Shown piece after piece: positions 12,600 through 22,599 of a stretch of 64,000 bases of DNA. Origin of the DNA: Parelaphostrongylus tenuis (Eukaryota; Nematoda; Chromadorea; Rhabditida; Metastrongylidae); contig JAHQIW010005159.1 in the NCBI GenBank assembly GCA_019055375.1, positions 1-64,000 on the forward strand, written 5' to 3'. Under the pieces are notes generated by a model that worked only from the letters and a program-made list of their open reading frames with translations, ran no database searches and was not told the DNA's origin. A program made the position numbers and the translations under genes. The number at the start of each line of letters is the position of its first letter. Position 1 is the stretch's first letter.

Positions 12600-13675
12600 A
12601 TAAATAGATACCGCAATCTGTTATGATTCTATGAGCGGTTCTTCTGAAATGAATGTTAACTGCTTGTTCACTTCTTCTTTATTCTTATTCATTTTCATTT
12701 CTTATTTTCTTTACCCTTATTCATTTTTATTCACTTCTTCTTTATTCGATATTCTATGTGCATGCATGTACTAAGAATAAAACGTGTTGTATATAGTAGG
12801 TGTAGGAATGGAGACCACTGAAAAAAATTCGTTCCGACGACTATATGTTTCTGCTTGCTCATTTTGACCATGTCATTTGTATTTAGATCAGCTTTCTATG
12901 CTACGCCTATCGTAAGTACTGCGTGAAAGTCATAGTGCACAAGAGTAGATGTGTTATGTCGAATTTTCTTCAATTTGTAAATTCGCATAAATTTGAATGT
13001 TCGACTTAAACAAAATTCCTGGCTTACATGAGGCAGGTAGAAAATATTTTCTGTGTTTAACGTCATTTACAAAATGTTATGAACTCGGATCACAATCAGG
13101 CAATCGCCTTTTCCAGAGAGAAAAAGTAAAAATTTTGACCACGGAAAACATTTTCTACGTACCTCACGAATAGAAATGCCGGCTACTCCTTATGTGTTGA
13201 ACGAGACAAGTGAAAAATCGATTTCGTTCGTTGAACAGAAACTATTCATTGGATTGCCAGTAATTCTTGGAAATCTTAATTACCAGGCTTAAGCCTCACG
13301 TGGCTGGATATTGAAAAGATTGGATTTTATAACGCTTTAAATTTCAAAGAAATTTATGTTTCACACTCTCCACACGCTTTCATTTTTTCACAAATATAGT
13401 TCGCTGGAAGCACGAAAACATATCTATCTCTAAAGGAACTTTCGTAAAATGTAACTGATCGTTTTACCTGGACTTCCCTTGAAAGAGGAGGAAAAATTTC
13501 CAATTGAATTACAAACTGCATCCCACATATCCAACGGCCAAGCCATCGATCAATTGGCCTCGCCCCCACCTCACCTCGACCCCATGGACTAACCGATAAA
13601 TAAGCTTACCGGCAAAGTAAAACTCTATCTTATTTTCTTGTTAACGATATTTCCAGAAAATAACCATTCGTTGGA
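12600..13675. other. No recognisable gene
   Basis: AT-rich sequence with pyrimidine-rich TTCTTTATTC-type direct repeats at about 12675-12745. No coding or RNA feature is supported. Confidence 0.5.
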
Positions 13676-13679
13676 ATCT

Positions 13680-14060
13680 TTGAGACTTACGCATCTAATA
13701 ATCGTATAAAGAAAGTGTTCTGTCCGGTGAGGTGTAAAGCACAAATATTTCCTTTTTCCTACAGCGCTAGCAAAAGATTCTCTTCAAAAAGCAAACACAT
13801 TTTTGAGTTCTACGAAACTTGTGCTATCGAATGAGTACTAGCACTCTAAAGAAGGAGTTCTGTCCAGCGAAATACAAGCGAGATAAAAATACGTGATCTT
13901 GTGAAACATATTATGCTTTGGATTTTACGGCGTTATAAAAGAATGTTTTCAGAAACCATATGCATAGCGTTGTAGCAAAAGATTAAAGCTTTCGAATGGT
14001 TACTAACACTCCTATGAAAAGTTCCTGTCTAGCAAAAGGGAGTGGGTTTCATTTGAGGCC
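13680..14060 (+). repeat. R1 dispersed repeat, tandem-like units
   Basis: Three diverged units spaced by roughly 145-165 bp. Each carries a CTATCGAATG.GTACTA-like block, ACTC..AAGAA.GAGTTC, CTGTCCAGCGAAA and GCGTTATAAAAG..TTTTC. The same blocks recur at 31000-31680, 40850-41790 and 55500-58300. There is no coding capacity and no clear terminal repeat; the class is unknown. Confidence 0.6.
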
Positions 14061-14069
14061 GTCCAACAT

Positions 14070-15765
14070 ATAAGTTCCGCCGAATTCATGAATTCATGAA
14101 AAAGTCGTTCTTTTTTTGAAATATTTTCGATCATTTAATTCAATTAACACAATGAAAATACTCCGCTCAAAATTACAAATTAAGCTCAATACAATTTTCT
14201 GAATTGGAGGGACGGAATCATTGTAGTAGACAACCTTTATTTCGTATGCATTCAATATCGAGCTATTTGCGTTATGTGTGAGGTGGTTTGCCCGTATAGA
14301 AGTGATGCTCAGCAGTGCTATTTCTGCTCAATGCAACACTGCCGGCTATAGAAGACAATGTAATCCTTTCGAGACGGCAATAAAGCGCGCAGTGCTATTC
14401 GTAAAGCAGCGCACGGTTTCCGTTATTTAATGAGGTTTTTTTGCCTCTTTGAAAGAATTTTTGGTTTCCTGTTTTACTTTGATATATCATAATTATATTC
14501 ACAAGCACATATGATCTCGGAGCATCTATAGCTATTTCGTACTGTCTTTGGCATTAAAATACAGTTAACTGTAATACGTTTTACAAAGATACAACGGCTT
14601 AAACTTTCAATTTTTGGTAGTATCCATTACATACAATACTCAGAAGTCGTCACAACGATTAAAAATTGAGAAACAGTGATTAATTGGTCAAAAATGAACA
14701 TGCCTACTGCATGCGTTACCAGTTCATCGACAAATCTCAGTATTTGAATTATAAGTGTAGAGGAATTGGGGACTTAGATAGTATCACAGAACACATTTCA
14801 TCCAACCTTTTATGGGTATTCGTTGATTATACATCCACTCGTACTCTACTTCAGACATTGTTCGGCGTTGCAACCTTTGCCACTAATTATTCACTCTAAT
14901 TTTGCGTGTTCCACGTAGTTTTTGATCGTACTTGAGACGTTATCGTATAGTTTCCTCGACTTCCAACCTCCTAAAATAACTTCGATGTGACCACGTATGT
15001 GACGATTGTGACCGTCCGCCACGAAACTACAGAACTGGTCCAGTCAACAGCTTACAATAGGTATCCTCCTTCACTTTTACCGTCGCGATACCTAGACATT
15101 GCTTATTTCTACGAATTATTATACTTCACATAAACCAATAGGAGCCAAGTACTTTCGCGCTACGAAGGATTTTGTCAGAAGAGACAGGCATTTAAGGGCA
15201 ATTAGTAAGTCTACTGCAAATTTCTTATTCGTTCAATCCATTCGGAATTCACTGGCTGCGGAGGTGCTTTTTAGAATTGGTCAACTGCTGTTTGCTTTGA
15301 TCAAAAGTCAGTTTGAGCTTTTCACGCTTCGGAGAACAGAAAAACTACGAAATTCAACCAGTATTGCACTGGCTTCCAATGTGATTTAGAAAACACTAAA
15401 TATGGGGGTTTGCGAGGAAGGTGAAGAACGGAGTTTCTCTTTCTACTGGGGAGACATTCATTCCTACACGAATCTAGCCCCTTAGTCGCCGCGATTGGTA
15501 CGGAGGGCACGTGAACTGTTTCCTTATCCCGTGATGGGCTGTGAGTGTTGCAGGAATTCTGTACACTCGTTTCATGAGGATACCGCTCTGGTGATACCAA
15601 TTTTTCTCTGTCTGAGCTTTTTATGTATCTTATGTATGATTGATTCATTGAGCCTTGTGTTAGTGACGCGAATATTTATATTACGCAGACAATTAAGGAA
15701 AAAGGGGAGATTCGTGGGCTGTTTGAAACGCCTCGCCTTTTCAGTTAAAGATATGGCTACTCTTC
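14070..15765. other. No recognisable gene
   Basis: No supported gene. Minus-strand frames at 15322-15775 lie immediately 3' of the BEL remnant and could be its decayed pol continuation, but I see no reverse-transcriptase motif (no YXDD-type box). Confidence 0.4.
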
Positions 15766-16070
15766 GGTGTGTCACTCTGCTTTGCTTTTGCCGTGGGCGA
15801 GGTATTGCGATTTCCTTAGTTTTCGATTAGGTTGTGGCCTTGTGTGTCTCTTCCTTGACTTTGGTCTCTTTCTTGATTTTCTTCTTTGCACCACTTTAGT
15901 GGTGCAGGTGTGTGCAGTATCATCAGTTGATTCGGGACGTTGAACAAGAGCAGTATTGATCAGCCCTTCTAGAGTAAAACAACGCTTCCATTTGGCTAAG
16001 TCGTCGTTTTCGTTATGCACTGTTTCTTCTTCTCGCTCACATTGGTTGAGATCTTAACAGGCTCTGAATT

Positions 16071-16304
16071 TCAGTCTCGCTCAAATGTGACCCTTTGAGT
16101 TTGCCCATGTGTAGGTATCCAAAGGTTGTACGAAGGAGAAAGAGACCTAATAGTAAATGGTGTAAGGATTGTCTTTTTCGTCGCCCATAATTGATCGCAT
16201 CCGAGAAGTATGGAGGTTTGAATGAACCGTGAATTTTTCTTTATGCCGATTATGATATCGTTTTCACGTATGAATTTTGAGTCTTCAGGACTAATACTGG
16301 GCAT
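16071..16304 (-). pseudogene. BEL/Pao protease-to-RT linker remnant
   Basis: The frame contains ILLGCDQLW, a hallmark just downstream of the aspartic protease in BEL/Pao polyproteins. Upstream on the same strand (about 16400-16620) the +1/+2 frames give VLNPRTK, then FLDSSANIS (catalytic Asp codon near 16510-16520), FVDETLAEEF and LTLAPS, which fit a retropepsin of this group with DSSA in place of the usual DSGA. Stops and a frameshift separate the pieces. Further along, 15960-16010 gives DLAKWKRCFTLEG, matching the segment that precedes BEL reverse transcriptase. Confidence 0.7.
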
Positions 16305-16739
16305 TTAGATTGGTCTTGATATATTCTGTGGGTGTACAAAGCGAGGGGAAATCTAATACCATTCTCGTCTCAAGCGTCTACCAAGATCTTTTTTGATCAA
16401 TGTTCTTGCACAGTATCGACGCCGAAGGTGCTAAAGTTAACTTAACTTCCTCTGTTACTTGTGAATCAAATTCTTCTGCAAGTGTCTCGTCGACAAAGGA
16501 ATATTGGCGCTGGAATCCAAGAAGATCTGCACCTCTTATGAGCGCTTTGTCCGTGGATTTAGCACCGTGATCTGTCCTGCGGACAGCAATGCTGAGCGTC
16601 CTTTAGTCGGTTTTGGTGATGCCATATCATGGATTAAGGTTTGATGACTCATTCTGTTTCTATTGGTCGTGTGGATGGTGCCTTTTCGTTGAGGTCCGTC
16701 ATCTTTTTTGGACTTTATACTACTTTAAGGGCTTTGATT

Positions 16740-16910
16740 AGGCGCGGCAGAAAGGCAGCATGACGTGTGGCGATGTTTCTAGCATTTGCGGCAGGCGCTG
16801 CGCTGTGCTATGCTTTGGAGATACGCATATGTGACATCGCTTGTTGTCCTTAAGCTATTGATATCTATCGTGCGGCGTTTTGTAGCAAATACAATAGAGG
16901 GGATTATGAA
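16740..16910 (-). pseudogene. BEL gag zinc-knuckle remnant
   Basis: The minus-strand translation yields a YC.CYKTPHDRYQ-like stretch followed after a stop by LKDNKRCHICVSPKHSTAQ. This fits the CX2C...H...C zinc knuckles at the C-terminus of BEL gag. It is broken by an in-frame stop and loses some cysteines. Confidence 0.55.
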
Positions 16911-17024
16911 TGGCTCTACAGTACATGCAAGGGGGTTTGAGTAATTATGACCTTGACTGTTGGCTGCTACTTTGGCTATAACGTGGAGAGGGTGGATCAG
17001 ATTTGCTGAGTGTTATATACCGCG

Positions 17025-18000
17025 TTAGTATTTCTCATTGGAGATTGTCTCCTTTAAGGATTGTGGAAACGCCTGCATGGTAAAGGATGAACCTGCTGTC
17101 GTTCTACTAGCCAATACTTTCCTTTGCGTTTCGGGTGGAAGTTTGGCCAATACTTTGATATGCACATATTGATTGTTGGTATGCTCTCCCTTTTGAGCTA
17201 ACTGGAATAGTATCGCCTGCATTTTTTCGAACAGTAGCTCTTGCTAATTTATAGCGTTTGAGCTAAGGGAAATTCTAGTCAATTTTTGAAGCAGCTGCGC
17301 GATGAGGTCTTCTTGGTTGAATATTTGGCGGTGAGAGCATGAGTGGCTTTTTGATAGGTACCGCTGCTGATTTGGGACTTTTTAATGGCCTGAAGAGGTT
17401 CTCCCTTTGAAAGGTAATCAAATAGTTGAGCTTTTGAAGGTCTGAGACATTCTGTGAATGTATGTTTATGTTGTATAGTTCCCAAAAATTGCCTCATTTT
17501 CAGATGTCACCATTAAACGTTGGGATAGTTATCGTGAGAAGCTTCATTCTTTCAATGATGGGTGTTTCGGTGTTATCATCTTTTTTGATTGGCAATTGGG
17601 AGGTCCGTGAACGCTCCTCTTGCTGCCGTGATGAGTCTATTTGGGCTACTAAGATATTGGTATACTCAAAAGAGTCGTTCAAGAGTTGTTGAGAATGGGT
17701 CAACGTGTTCCCATAATTGTGTTCAGCATTATCTGGGTGAGGATATACTTCCCCTAGCTTGTCAAGGAAGATATCTAGGGCTTTTTGCGCGTTATTCCTT
17801 ATCTTCTCAACTATAGATAATGCAGCTTCACTTTGGAGCCTTGCGCTAGTGAAGTCTTCCACTGTTGTGGAATTCTGGATTTGTAATTGGTCTTGCTTAA
17901 GTTTTATAAGTGCATTTTCTCGTTCAAGTACAAGTGCACAAGTTACGAGCTGCTCTGTGGCTTTTGTGTACCAAATTTTTGTGAGAAAGAACAAGACCAT
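17025..18000 (-). pseudogene. BEL/Pao gag pseudogene
   Basis: The frame 18000-17500 (166 codons) is a helical, coiled-coil-like N-terminal gag region ending in ITIPTFNGDI, the motif that opens the BEL capsid (DUF1759-like) domain. A stop then interrupts it. The domain resumes in another frame at 17497-17279 (FLGTIQ...DYLSKGEPLQAI...SSGTYQKA) and in a third piece at 17222-17025 (ILFQLAQKGEH, LAKLPPETQRKV, FTMQAFPQSLKETISNE). Together these cover most of a BEL gag in correct order, separated by a stop and frameshifts. A peptide cannot be produced as one chain. Confidence 0.8.
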
Positions 18001-18150
18001 GTCTATAATGTGCTCTTGTATGATTTAAGTGGATATTTGAAATGAAGAATATGAAAGTCAAATAACCACTAAAATGAAATTTAGAAACAGTAACTTGGTA
18101 CCTGTGTCCTTTAATTGCAAGTTTCGTCTGCGACTCGTATTCGAACATAG

Positions 18151-18165
18151 CCGGCCAGTGCACCA
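18151..18165 (-). other. tRNA primer-binding site of the BEL element
   Basis: On the minus strand TGGTGCACTGGCCGG lies two bases after the LTR end. It begins with the TGG that complements a tRNA CCA end and closely resembles the complement of a tRNA-Gly 3' terminus (one mismatch against TGGTGCATTGGCCGG, from memory). The position directly after the LTR supports the call. Confidence 0.7.
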
Positions 18166-18167
18166 AA

Positions 18168-18529
18168 TGTGATGAAGGTTCAGTGGTCTTGTTGTTTTGA
18201 TCTGCTGCTTACTTGTGTCTTGCAACGGGCAAGAGCACAAAGTTCAAATCCTTTATATGGATTATATATCAAACAACCTATAATATACATGCATTACTAC
18301 AATATTAATATAATAGTAATATATAAATGATTGCGACATATCGTTATGTGAACATATGCCTATGTCAGTATGAGTGACCGATTGATGCGAAGTGTCGTCA
18401 TCTGACGATAGTAGAAGTGTTATTATGACTGACGGTCTTATTGTAACTTTAGATGTTATTGTGACTGTCGGAGCATGACTAGGCGGCGAAGTCCGTTTGG
18501 GTTGCTATGCTCGCCCCGGAATAACAACA
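18168..18529 (-). repeat. 5' LTR of the BEL element (about 362 bp)
   Basis: Read on the minus strand it starts TGTTGTTATTCCGGGGC and ends TTCATCACA, so it has the TG...CA termini of an LTR and is followed by the primer-binding site. It contains a TATATAATCCATATAAAGG stretch near 18258-18280 suitable as a core promoter. I could not find a matching 3' LTR in the window, so the edges rest on the TG/CA termini and the binding-site spacing. Confidence 0.65.
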
Positions 18530-18806
18530 ATCCAACGGTGGGATCCAGTGGGTGAATATCTAATGTGATAGCAGTGGGGTCACTACTGATTGTATATGGT
18601 CAGAATCCCTTAACCGCGATGGTGGAGCCGAGCATTGCCTAAATGAGTTCGCTCCTCCACGAAAGCGCTGTGTTCCGCTCACAATTCTTTTGAGTTCCTT
18701 TCGTTTCGAATGTTTTCTTAAGACCACAGCTCAAAATTCAATATGCCTTGCAATCATTTTTGAGCCAGGCATGTCAGTGGTCTGTCAAACAGGGCTGACT
18801 TTTAGA

Positions 18807-18849
18807 GCCCGATACACGTGTTTCGATCTTGCGATCTCGTCAGTAGGGC
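18807..18849 (-). ncRNA. Hammerhead ribozyme, type I (family C, copy C2a)
   Basis: On the minus strand: stem I GCCCUA (18849-18844) with UCGGGC (18812-18807), one mismatch; core CUGACGA (18843-18837); stem II GAUC-GCAA-GAUC fully paired with a GNRA loop (18836-18825); GAAA (18824-18821); stem III AC-ACGU-GU; cleavage triplet GUA. All catalytic-core bases are intact, so this copy is a good candidate for activity. Confidence 0.85.
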
Positions 18850-19256
18850 AGTTACCCTTTCTCGTCTTTTGCTAATCTCTGTGGGTGCTCCAGTCCCCAC
18901 ACTAAGAGTTAGCAACGACGAACGCTTTACACTCTATGTCCAGTGAAAAACTCACCATCGTGGAAAACTCACGTGTATCGGGCTCTATAAGTCAGCCCTG
19001 TTTGACAGACCACTGATATGCGTGAATCAGAAATGATTGCAAAGCATATTATATTTTGAGCTGTGGTCTTCAGAAAACACTCGAAACGAAGGTTATGATA
19101 TATTGAATATACTAGCCACGAGCAATCGAGTGTACAACACTCTGTGTTTGGTGAGTTTTTCACTGGACATAGAGTGTAAAGCGTTCGTTTTCGCTAACTC
19201 TTAGTGTAGGGACTGGAGCACTCACAGAGATTAGCAAAAGACGAGAAAGGATAACT

Positions 19257-19299
19257 GCCCGAGTGACGAGATCGCAAGATTGAAACGCGTGTATCGGGC
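19257..19299 (+). ncRNA. Hammerhead ribozyme copy with C3 lesion (family C, C2b)
   Basis: Stem I GCCCGA/UCGGGC (19257-19262 with 19294-19299) is perfect. Stem II GAUC-GCAA-GAUU pairs with one G-U. GAAA, stem III AC-GCGU-GU and the GUA triplet are intact. The core reads GUGACGA instead of CUGACGA, changing C3, which pairs with the catalytic G8; self-cleavage should be lost or very weak. Confidence 0.75.
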
Positions 19300-19364
19300 T
19301 CTATAAGTCAGCCCTGTTTGACAGATCACTGACATGGGTGGCTCAAAAATGCAAGGCATATCTA

Positions 19365-20445
19365 TTTAGTTCATTCAACAATTTTATGAACACGACCTTG
19401 TGATAACATTAAGATACACGACAACAAAACTGTGTGAAGAGAGCAATAATTGATCGATTACGATTTAGGTGAGGTGGTCCGGATGATGCCACACGACCGT
19501 TCGGATGATGGCCGGCGATCGAACTGATTGTTTAAGTTAGTGGCAGCTGGGTGCCGTCCTCGCCACTCGGACCACCTTCTGTCTAAGGTCCTCGAACCTC
19601 TGCGATACCACTTGCTCTCTAAGGTTATAGACCATCAGCGTTGCCTAGATTATCATGTAATTTCCGAAAAGATAGCAAAGCTCCCTTGGAAGATTTGCTA
19701 TAATGTGGAGCCTTAATCAGAGCTAATGAATAGATTTGCCTCAACATAAGAGTTATGTAAGAAGCTTCGAGAAGTGTGTTTTTATTAGAATAGAATTTAT
19801 TTTAAAGGTCTTCTTTGCTCAAGAAAGAACTTTTTCTAAACCATTTTGAGGAAAAGAGAAAATATTGCAGGTGTCACGTATCCGGGATCAACAAGATCAC
19901 GAGTCTCTCCTAGAAGGAGATACTGATAGGATGTGGTCGATATGGCAAGGTTGTCGCGACAACTTTCGCCTTAAACAGACGTCCTGTAAGTAAACTTGAA
20001 TGTGTGTTTATAGAACTCGAACCTCATCTTTTCTCTTAATGTGATGGATTGTTATAAAATCAGAAATGTGAAAGAAGCAGAAACAGGATTACCGCTAGTA
20101 TATTACGTCTTCTACTGCTAGTAATTTAAGCTCTTCTCATAAGTCTTGGCATTAGACCAATAAACATTGGATTTATTAACCAGAAGTAACCACAGTTGTT
20201 CAGCAGCTCAACGAAAATAATATTATGTTTCACTCTTAGCTTGTTTTGTTTGCGCGGCTGAGATCTGTGCCTGGTTTTCCAGTCGATTTATGGCACTCGT
20301 TTGATAGTTTGAAGCTTGACAATTTTGACGCTGCCAGTAGCTTTGAGAAAATCCACACAAAGCGCTGTAAGAGTAAAAAGAAGACATATTGCACTCAAAG
20401 TAAATATTTCGATGCTTGAACTTTTCAGTGGATTTATTCATGAAG
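19365..20445. other. No recognisable gene
   Basis: No supported gene. At 19470-19620 there are partly repeated GGACCACC/TCTAAGGT blocks but no RNA or coding call can be made. Confidence 0.4.
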
Positions 20446-20454
20446 CAAATATAA

Positions 20455-20536
20455 TCTGTGAGAATGTTTAAAGCCTTACCATGGTTGTTACGTCAGAGCC
20501 ATACGCGTTTCGGAGGTATTCCCCTCACACTGATCC
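20455..20536 (-). repeat. Foldback repeat family E, copy Eb
   Basis: Shares TGTGAGAATG...AAGCCTTACC, GGTTGTTACGTC and GCCA.ACGCGTTTCGGAGGTA with 20692-20790 and with the reverse complement of 20785-20898. On the minus strand 20536-20496 has a decayed hammerhead-like arrangement (GGAUCA, GUGUGAG, CCUCC, GAAAC, UGGCUC) with a damaged core. Confidence 0.6.
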
Positions 20537-20691
20537 CTATTTTATAGTAGGGATGGGGAGGCGTATGTGGTTGTAGCGCAACATACAGGGATATTGTGTT
20601 ATCACACTTTTTCACCGGTGGATTGTGCTGGTAGATATAAATTGATCCACCTCATCGACTGTTTTTTGACCTCGTTAAGACATTCGGTATA

Positions 20692-20898
20692 TTCTGTAAG
20701 AATGACTGAAGCCTTACCGAGGTTGTTACGTCGAAGCCACACGCGTTTCAGAGGTATTGCCTTCCTCATCGTGTGGGGGGCGCGGGTCACTGATGAGGGG
20801 GCGATTTCGAAGCCACGCAATTAGAGAGGCGACACCTCCGAAACGCGTGTGGCTCTGATGTAACTACCTCGATAAGGCTTCATACATTCTTACAGATT
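20692..20898. repeat. Foldback repeat family E, inverted pair
   Basis: Left arm 20692-20760 and right arm about 20833-20898 are inverted repeats (CTGTAAGAATG, GAAGCCTTA.CGAGGT, GCCACACGCGTTTC). On the + strand 20784-20855 offers GGGUCA, an intact CUGAUGA, a long stem II region ending CCUCC, GAAA and UGGCUC; GGGUCA and UGGCUC pair over six positions with two G-U. The part between GAAA and stem I is too short for a normal stem III, so ribozyme status is doubtful. Confidence 0.6.
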
Positions 20899-21430
20899 AT
20901 ATTTAATGTTTATGGCGAGGTTAAAAAGCAGTCGATGACATGGTAATATAAAACAAATTAAAAAGCTAATGTGTATACGTTCAAAAATTATTTTCTGCAA
21001 TTCTTTAGGGAATCAAACTTTCGAAATACACTATTAGTCTTGAAATGTTGAGAGTCGTCCGATTATACATTGTATTCACCGCGCGGTAATTTTTGACAAA
21101 CTATTCGTTCCTCAAACATCATTACTTTCTTTACAGATAAGAATTATAAGTGCTGCAAAAGCATATGGATGCGTAAATTTTGCGTTCTCAAAGTATAAGA
21201 ATCATAGAATTCTCTCAAAACGAAAAAATTCCATATTGAAATGACGGAACTAGCACACTGTTTTTGTGACTCGCGATTGTGCTGCAAAAAGTGATTTCAA
21301 CTGCTGTCTGTAATTATTAACCCGTTTGGAACAGCAGTAGGAATCGCTGAACGCAGCGCGGAATTGTGAAGCGTAGCCCAGTTTTCGGATCTTTTCTAGA
21401 ATATACCGCATTTCTAACGTCATCTTCTGC

Positions 21431-21540
21431 CATAGTAATCAGGAAATGCTGTTGTCAAATGTTTTATTCTTACTATCTGAACGTATAAGTCAAAATCAAT
21501 ATCAATTAGGCTATGTTCTCCGGCGACATGAGCATCGCCA
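21431..21540. repeat. Merlin left terminal inverted repeat
   Basis: Inverted match to the right end of the element, with scattered mismatches only. It reads into the inverted transposase piece at 21540-21629. Confidence 0.7.
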
Positions 21541-21629
21541 TCGGTTTCTCTGCACACTCCATCAAACACCCACTGCTGGGGAAGGACACGGCCGACGTGA
21601 TTCTTGCGCTTAGAGAACAAAAGTAACAA
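21540..21629 (-). pseudogene. Inverted Merlin transposase fragment
   Basis: The minus-strand frame reads FSKRKNHVGRVLPQQWVF and GVCRETDGD, the block around the second catalytic region of IS1016-type DDE transposases (typically RRK..RGR..PQQWVFGG.CRETG). It passes directly into the terminal repeat, meaning that the C-terminal half of the gene has been deleted in this arm. Confidence 0.75.
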
Positions 21630-21631
21630 CG

Positions 21632-22470
21632 TGCTGCTATTAGATTTTCTGGGCAGAATCCGAGACGAAGAAACCGCTTTCGCTTTCCTGCAGAGCTATG
21701 GATGGCGCATAACTCGAGAATTTGCGCCAGTGGCAGCGAGATGAAAGCAAGCTTTGGAGAGATTCCCCGTTGGCGCTGCAACAAGAGCAAATCTCGTACG
21801 TACAAGGGACTCAGGATGGGCAAATTCTTTCGAAACTCTAACATTAAGTTTCGCTTGGCGGTCACCTTCTTCTATCTGTAGGCAAACGAGAAGACTGCCG
21901 TTGAGTTCTGTCACACCTCACTGGGCTCGCCGGATAGACCGTGGTCGATCGGTCCAACTTCATGAGAGACATTTGCGCGGATAGCGTCATCAAGCATGGA
22001 TCGGTCGTCGTCAGTGGCGAAAGGCTGACTGTGAAAATTGACGAGTCCTTGTTCTCTAGGCGCAAGAACCTTGTCGGCCGTATCCTTCCCCAGCAGTGGG
22101 TGTTTGGTAGAGTGTGCAGAGTAACCGGAAAGTGTTCTTGGAAAAGGTTCCTGATCCTACGACTCAGACGCTTCCGAAGGTCATCAATAGCCGCATCGCC
22201 CTTGAGCGACCATCATATCGGACAGTGAGAAGGCGTACAGTTTGACTCAGAACTAGGAGGACAAGGATTATGAGCATTTCCGCGTCAACCTTCGCCACCA
22301 TTTCGTCGACCCAGAGACCGATGCCCATACTCAGACGATCGAAAGTATATGAAATCAAACCAAACGACGCAACAAGCGGCAGTGTGGGACGAGCCGCACT
22401 CTCCTCGACACCTGTCTGGCAGAATTTGCTTGGCGACGCATGTAAGGTCGCGATCCATTTTAAGCACTTC
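21632..22470 (+). pseudogene. Merlin (IS1016-like) transposase pseudogene
   Basis: Pieces of one transposase appear in order in different frames: LLLDFLGRIRDEETAFAFL (near 21635-21690), a KFRLAVTFFYL region (about 21845-21880), VVDRSNFMRDIC and VKIDESLFSRRKN (21941-22070), VGRILPQQWVFG (22070-22110), then after frameshifts DYEHFRVNLRHHFVDPET and HTQTIES (about 22265-22345) and LLDTCLAEFAWRRM (about 22400-22445). The DES and TIES positions fit DDE catalytic acidic residues. At least two in-frame stops and several frameshifts make it non-functional. Substrate DNA would be the element's own terminal repeats. Confidence 0.8.
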
Positions 22471-22479
22471 CCCAAAACA

Positions 22480-22590
22480 TGGCAATGTCATGCCGTCGGA
22501 GAACAAAGCCTAAATGACATTGATTTTGACTTATACGTTCGGATAGTAAGAATAAAGGCACTTGACAACAGCATTACCTGATTTCCATAG
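22480..22590. repeat. Merlin right terminal inverted repeat
   Basis: Inverse complement of 21431-21540, ending around CTGATTTCCATAG. Confidence 0.7.
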
Positions 22591-22599
22591 TAAAATATG

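Larger units (their letters stand above)
15770..18529 (-). mobile_element. BEL/Pao LTR retrotransposon remnant
   Basis: Read on the minus strand the order is LTR, primer-binding site, gag with a DUF1759-like region, zinc-knuckle remnant, protease with LDSSA, an ILLGCDQLW motif, and a DLAKWKRCFTLEG segment. This is the BEL/Pao order. It has multiple frameshifts and stops, so no functional polyprotein is possible. Reverse transcriptase, RNase H, integrase and the 3' LTR are not recognisable at the lower-coordinate side; the element seems truncated or too decayed there. Family assignment is firm from several independent motifs; boundaries other than the 5' LTR are approximate. Confidence 0.8.
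18690..19360. repeat. Ribozyme repeat family C, inverted pair C2a/C2b
   Basis: The segment 18706-18829 is the reverse complement of about 18966-19090 (shared GTTTCGA.TGTTTTCT.AAGACCA, GGTCTGTCAAACAGGGCTGA, AGAGCCCGATACACG). The unit at 18690-18955 faces minus; 18966-19360 faces plus. Within the plus-facing part the CGTGTATCGGGCTCTATAAG block recurs at 18972 and 19288, a 316-bp tandem period. The locus therefore combines a head-to-head inverted pair with a partial tandem dimer, and each orientation carries a hammerhead core. Confidence 0.8.
21431..22590 (+). mobile_element. Merlin-type DNA transposon remnant
   Basis: Long terminal inverted repeats of about 110 bp bound the element: 21431-21540 and, inverted, about 22480-22590 (shared AATCAGG.AATGCTGTTGTCAA, TATTCTTACTATC.GAACGTA, AAGTCAAAATCAAT). 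Between them lies a broken IS1016/ISXO2-like transposase. The left end also holds an inverted piece of the transposase, so the locus looks like an internally deleted copy joined head-to-head to a longer copy. An 8-9-bp target duplication, expected for Merlin, is not evident to me. Confidence 0.75.

Noticed and set aside
15322..15775. Reverse transcriptase of the BEL element
   Set aside because: Position would fit, but no RT motif is visible in any frame.
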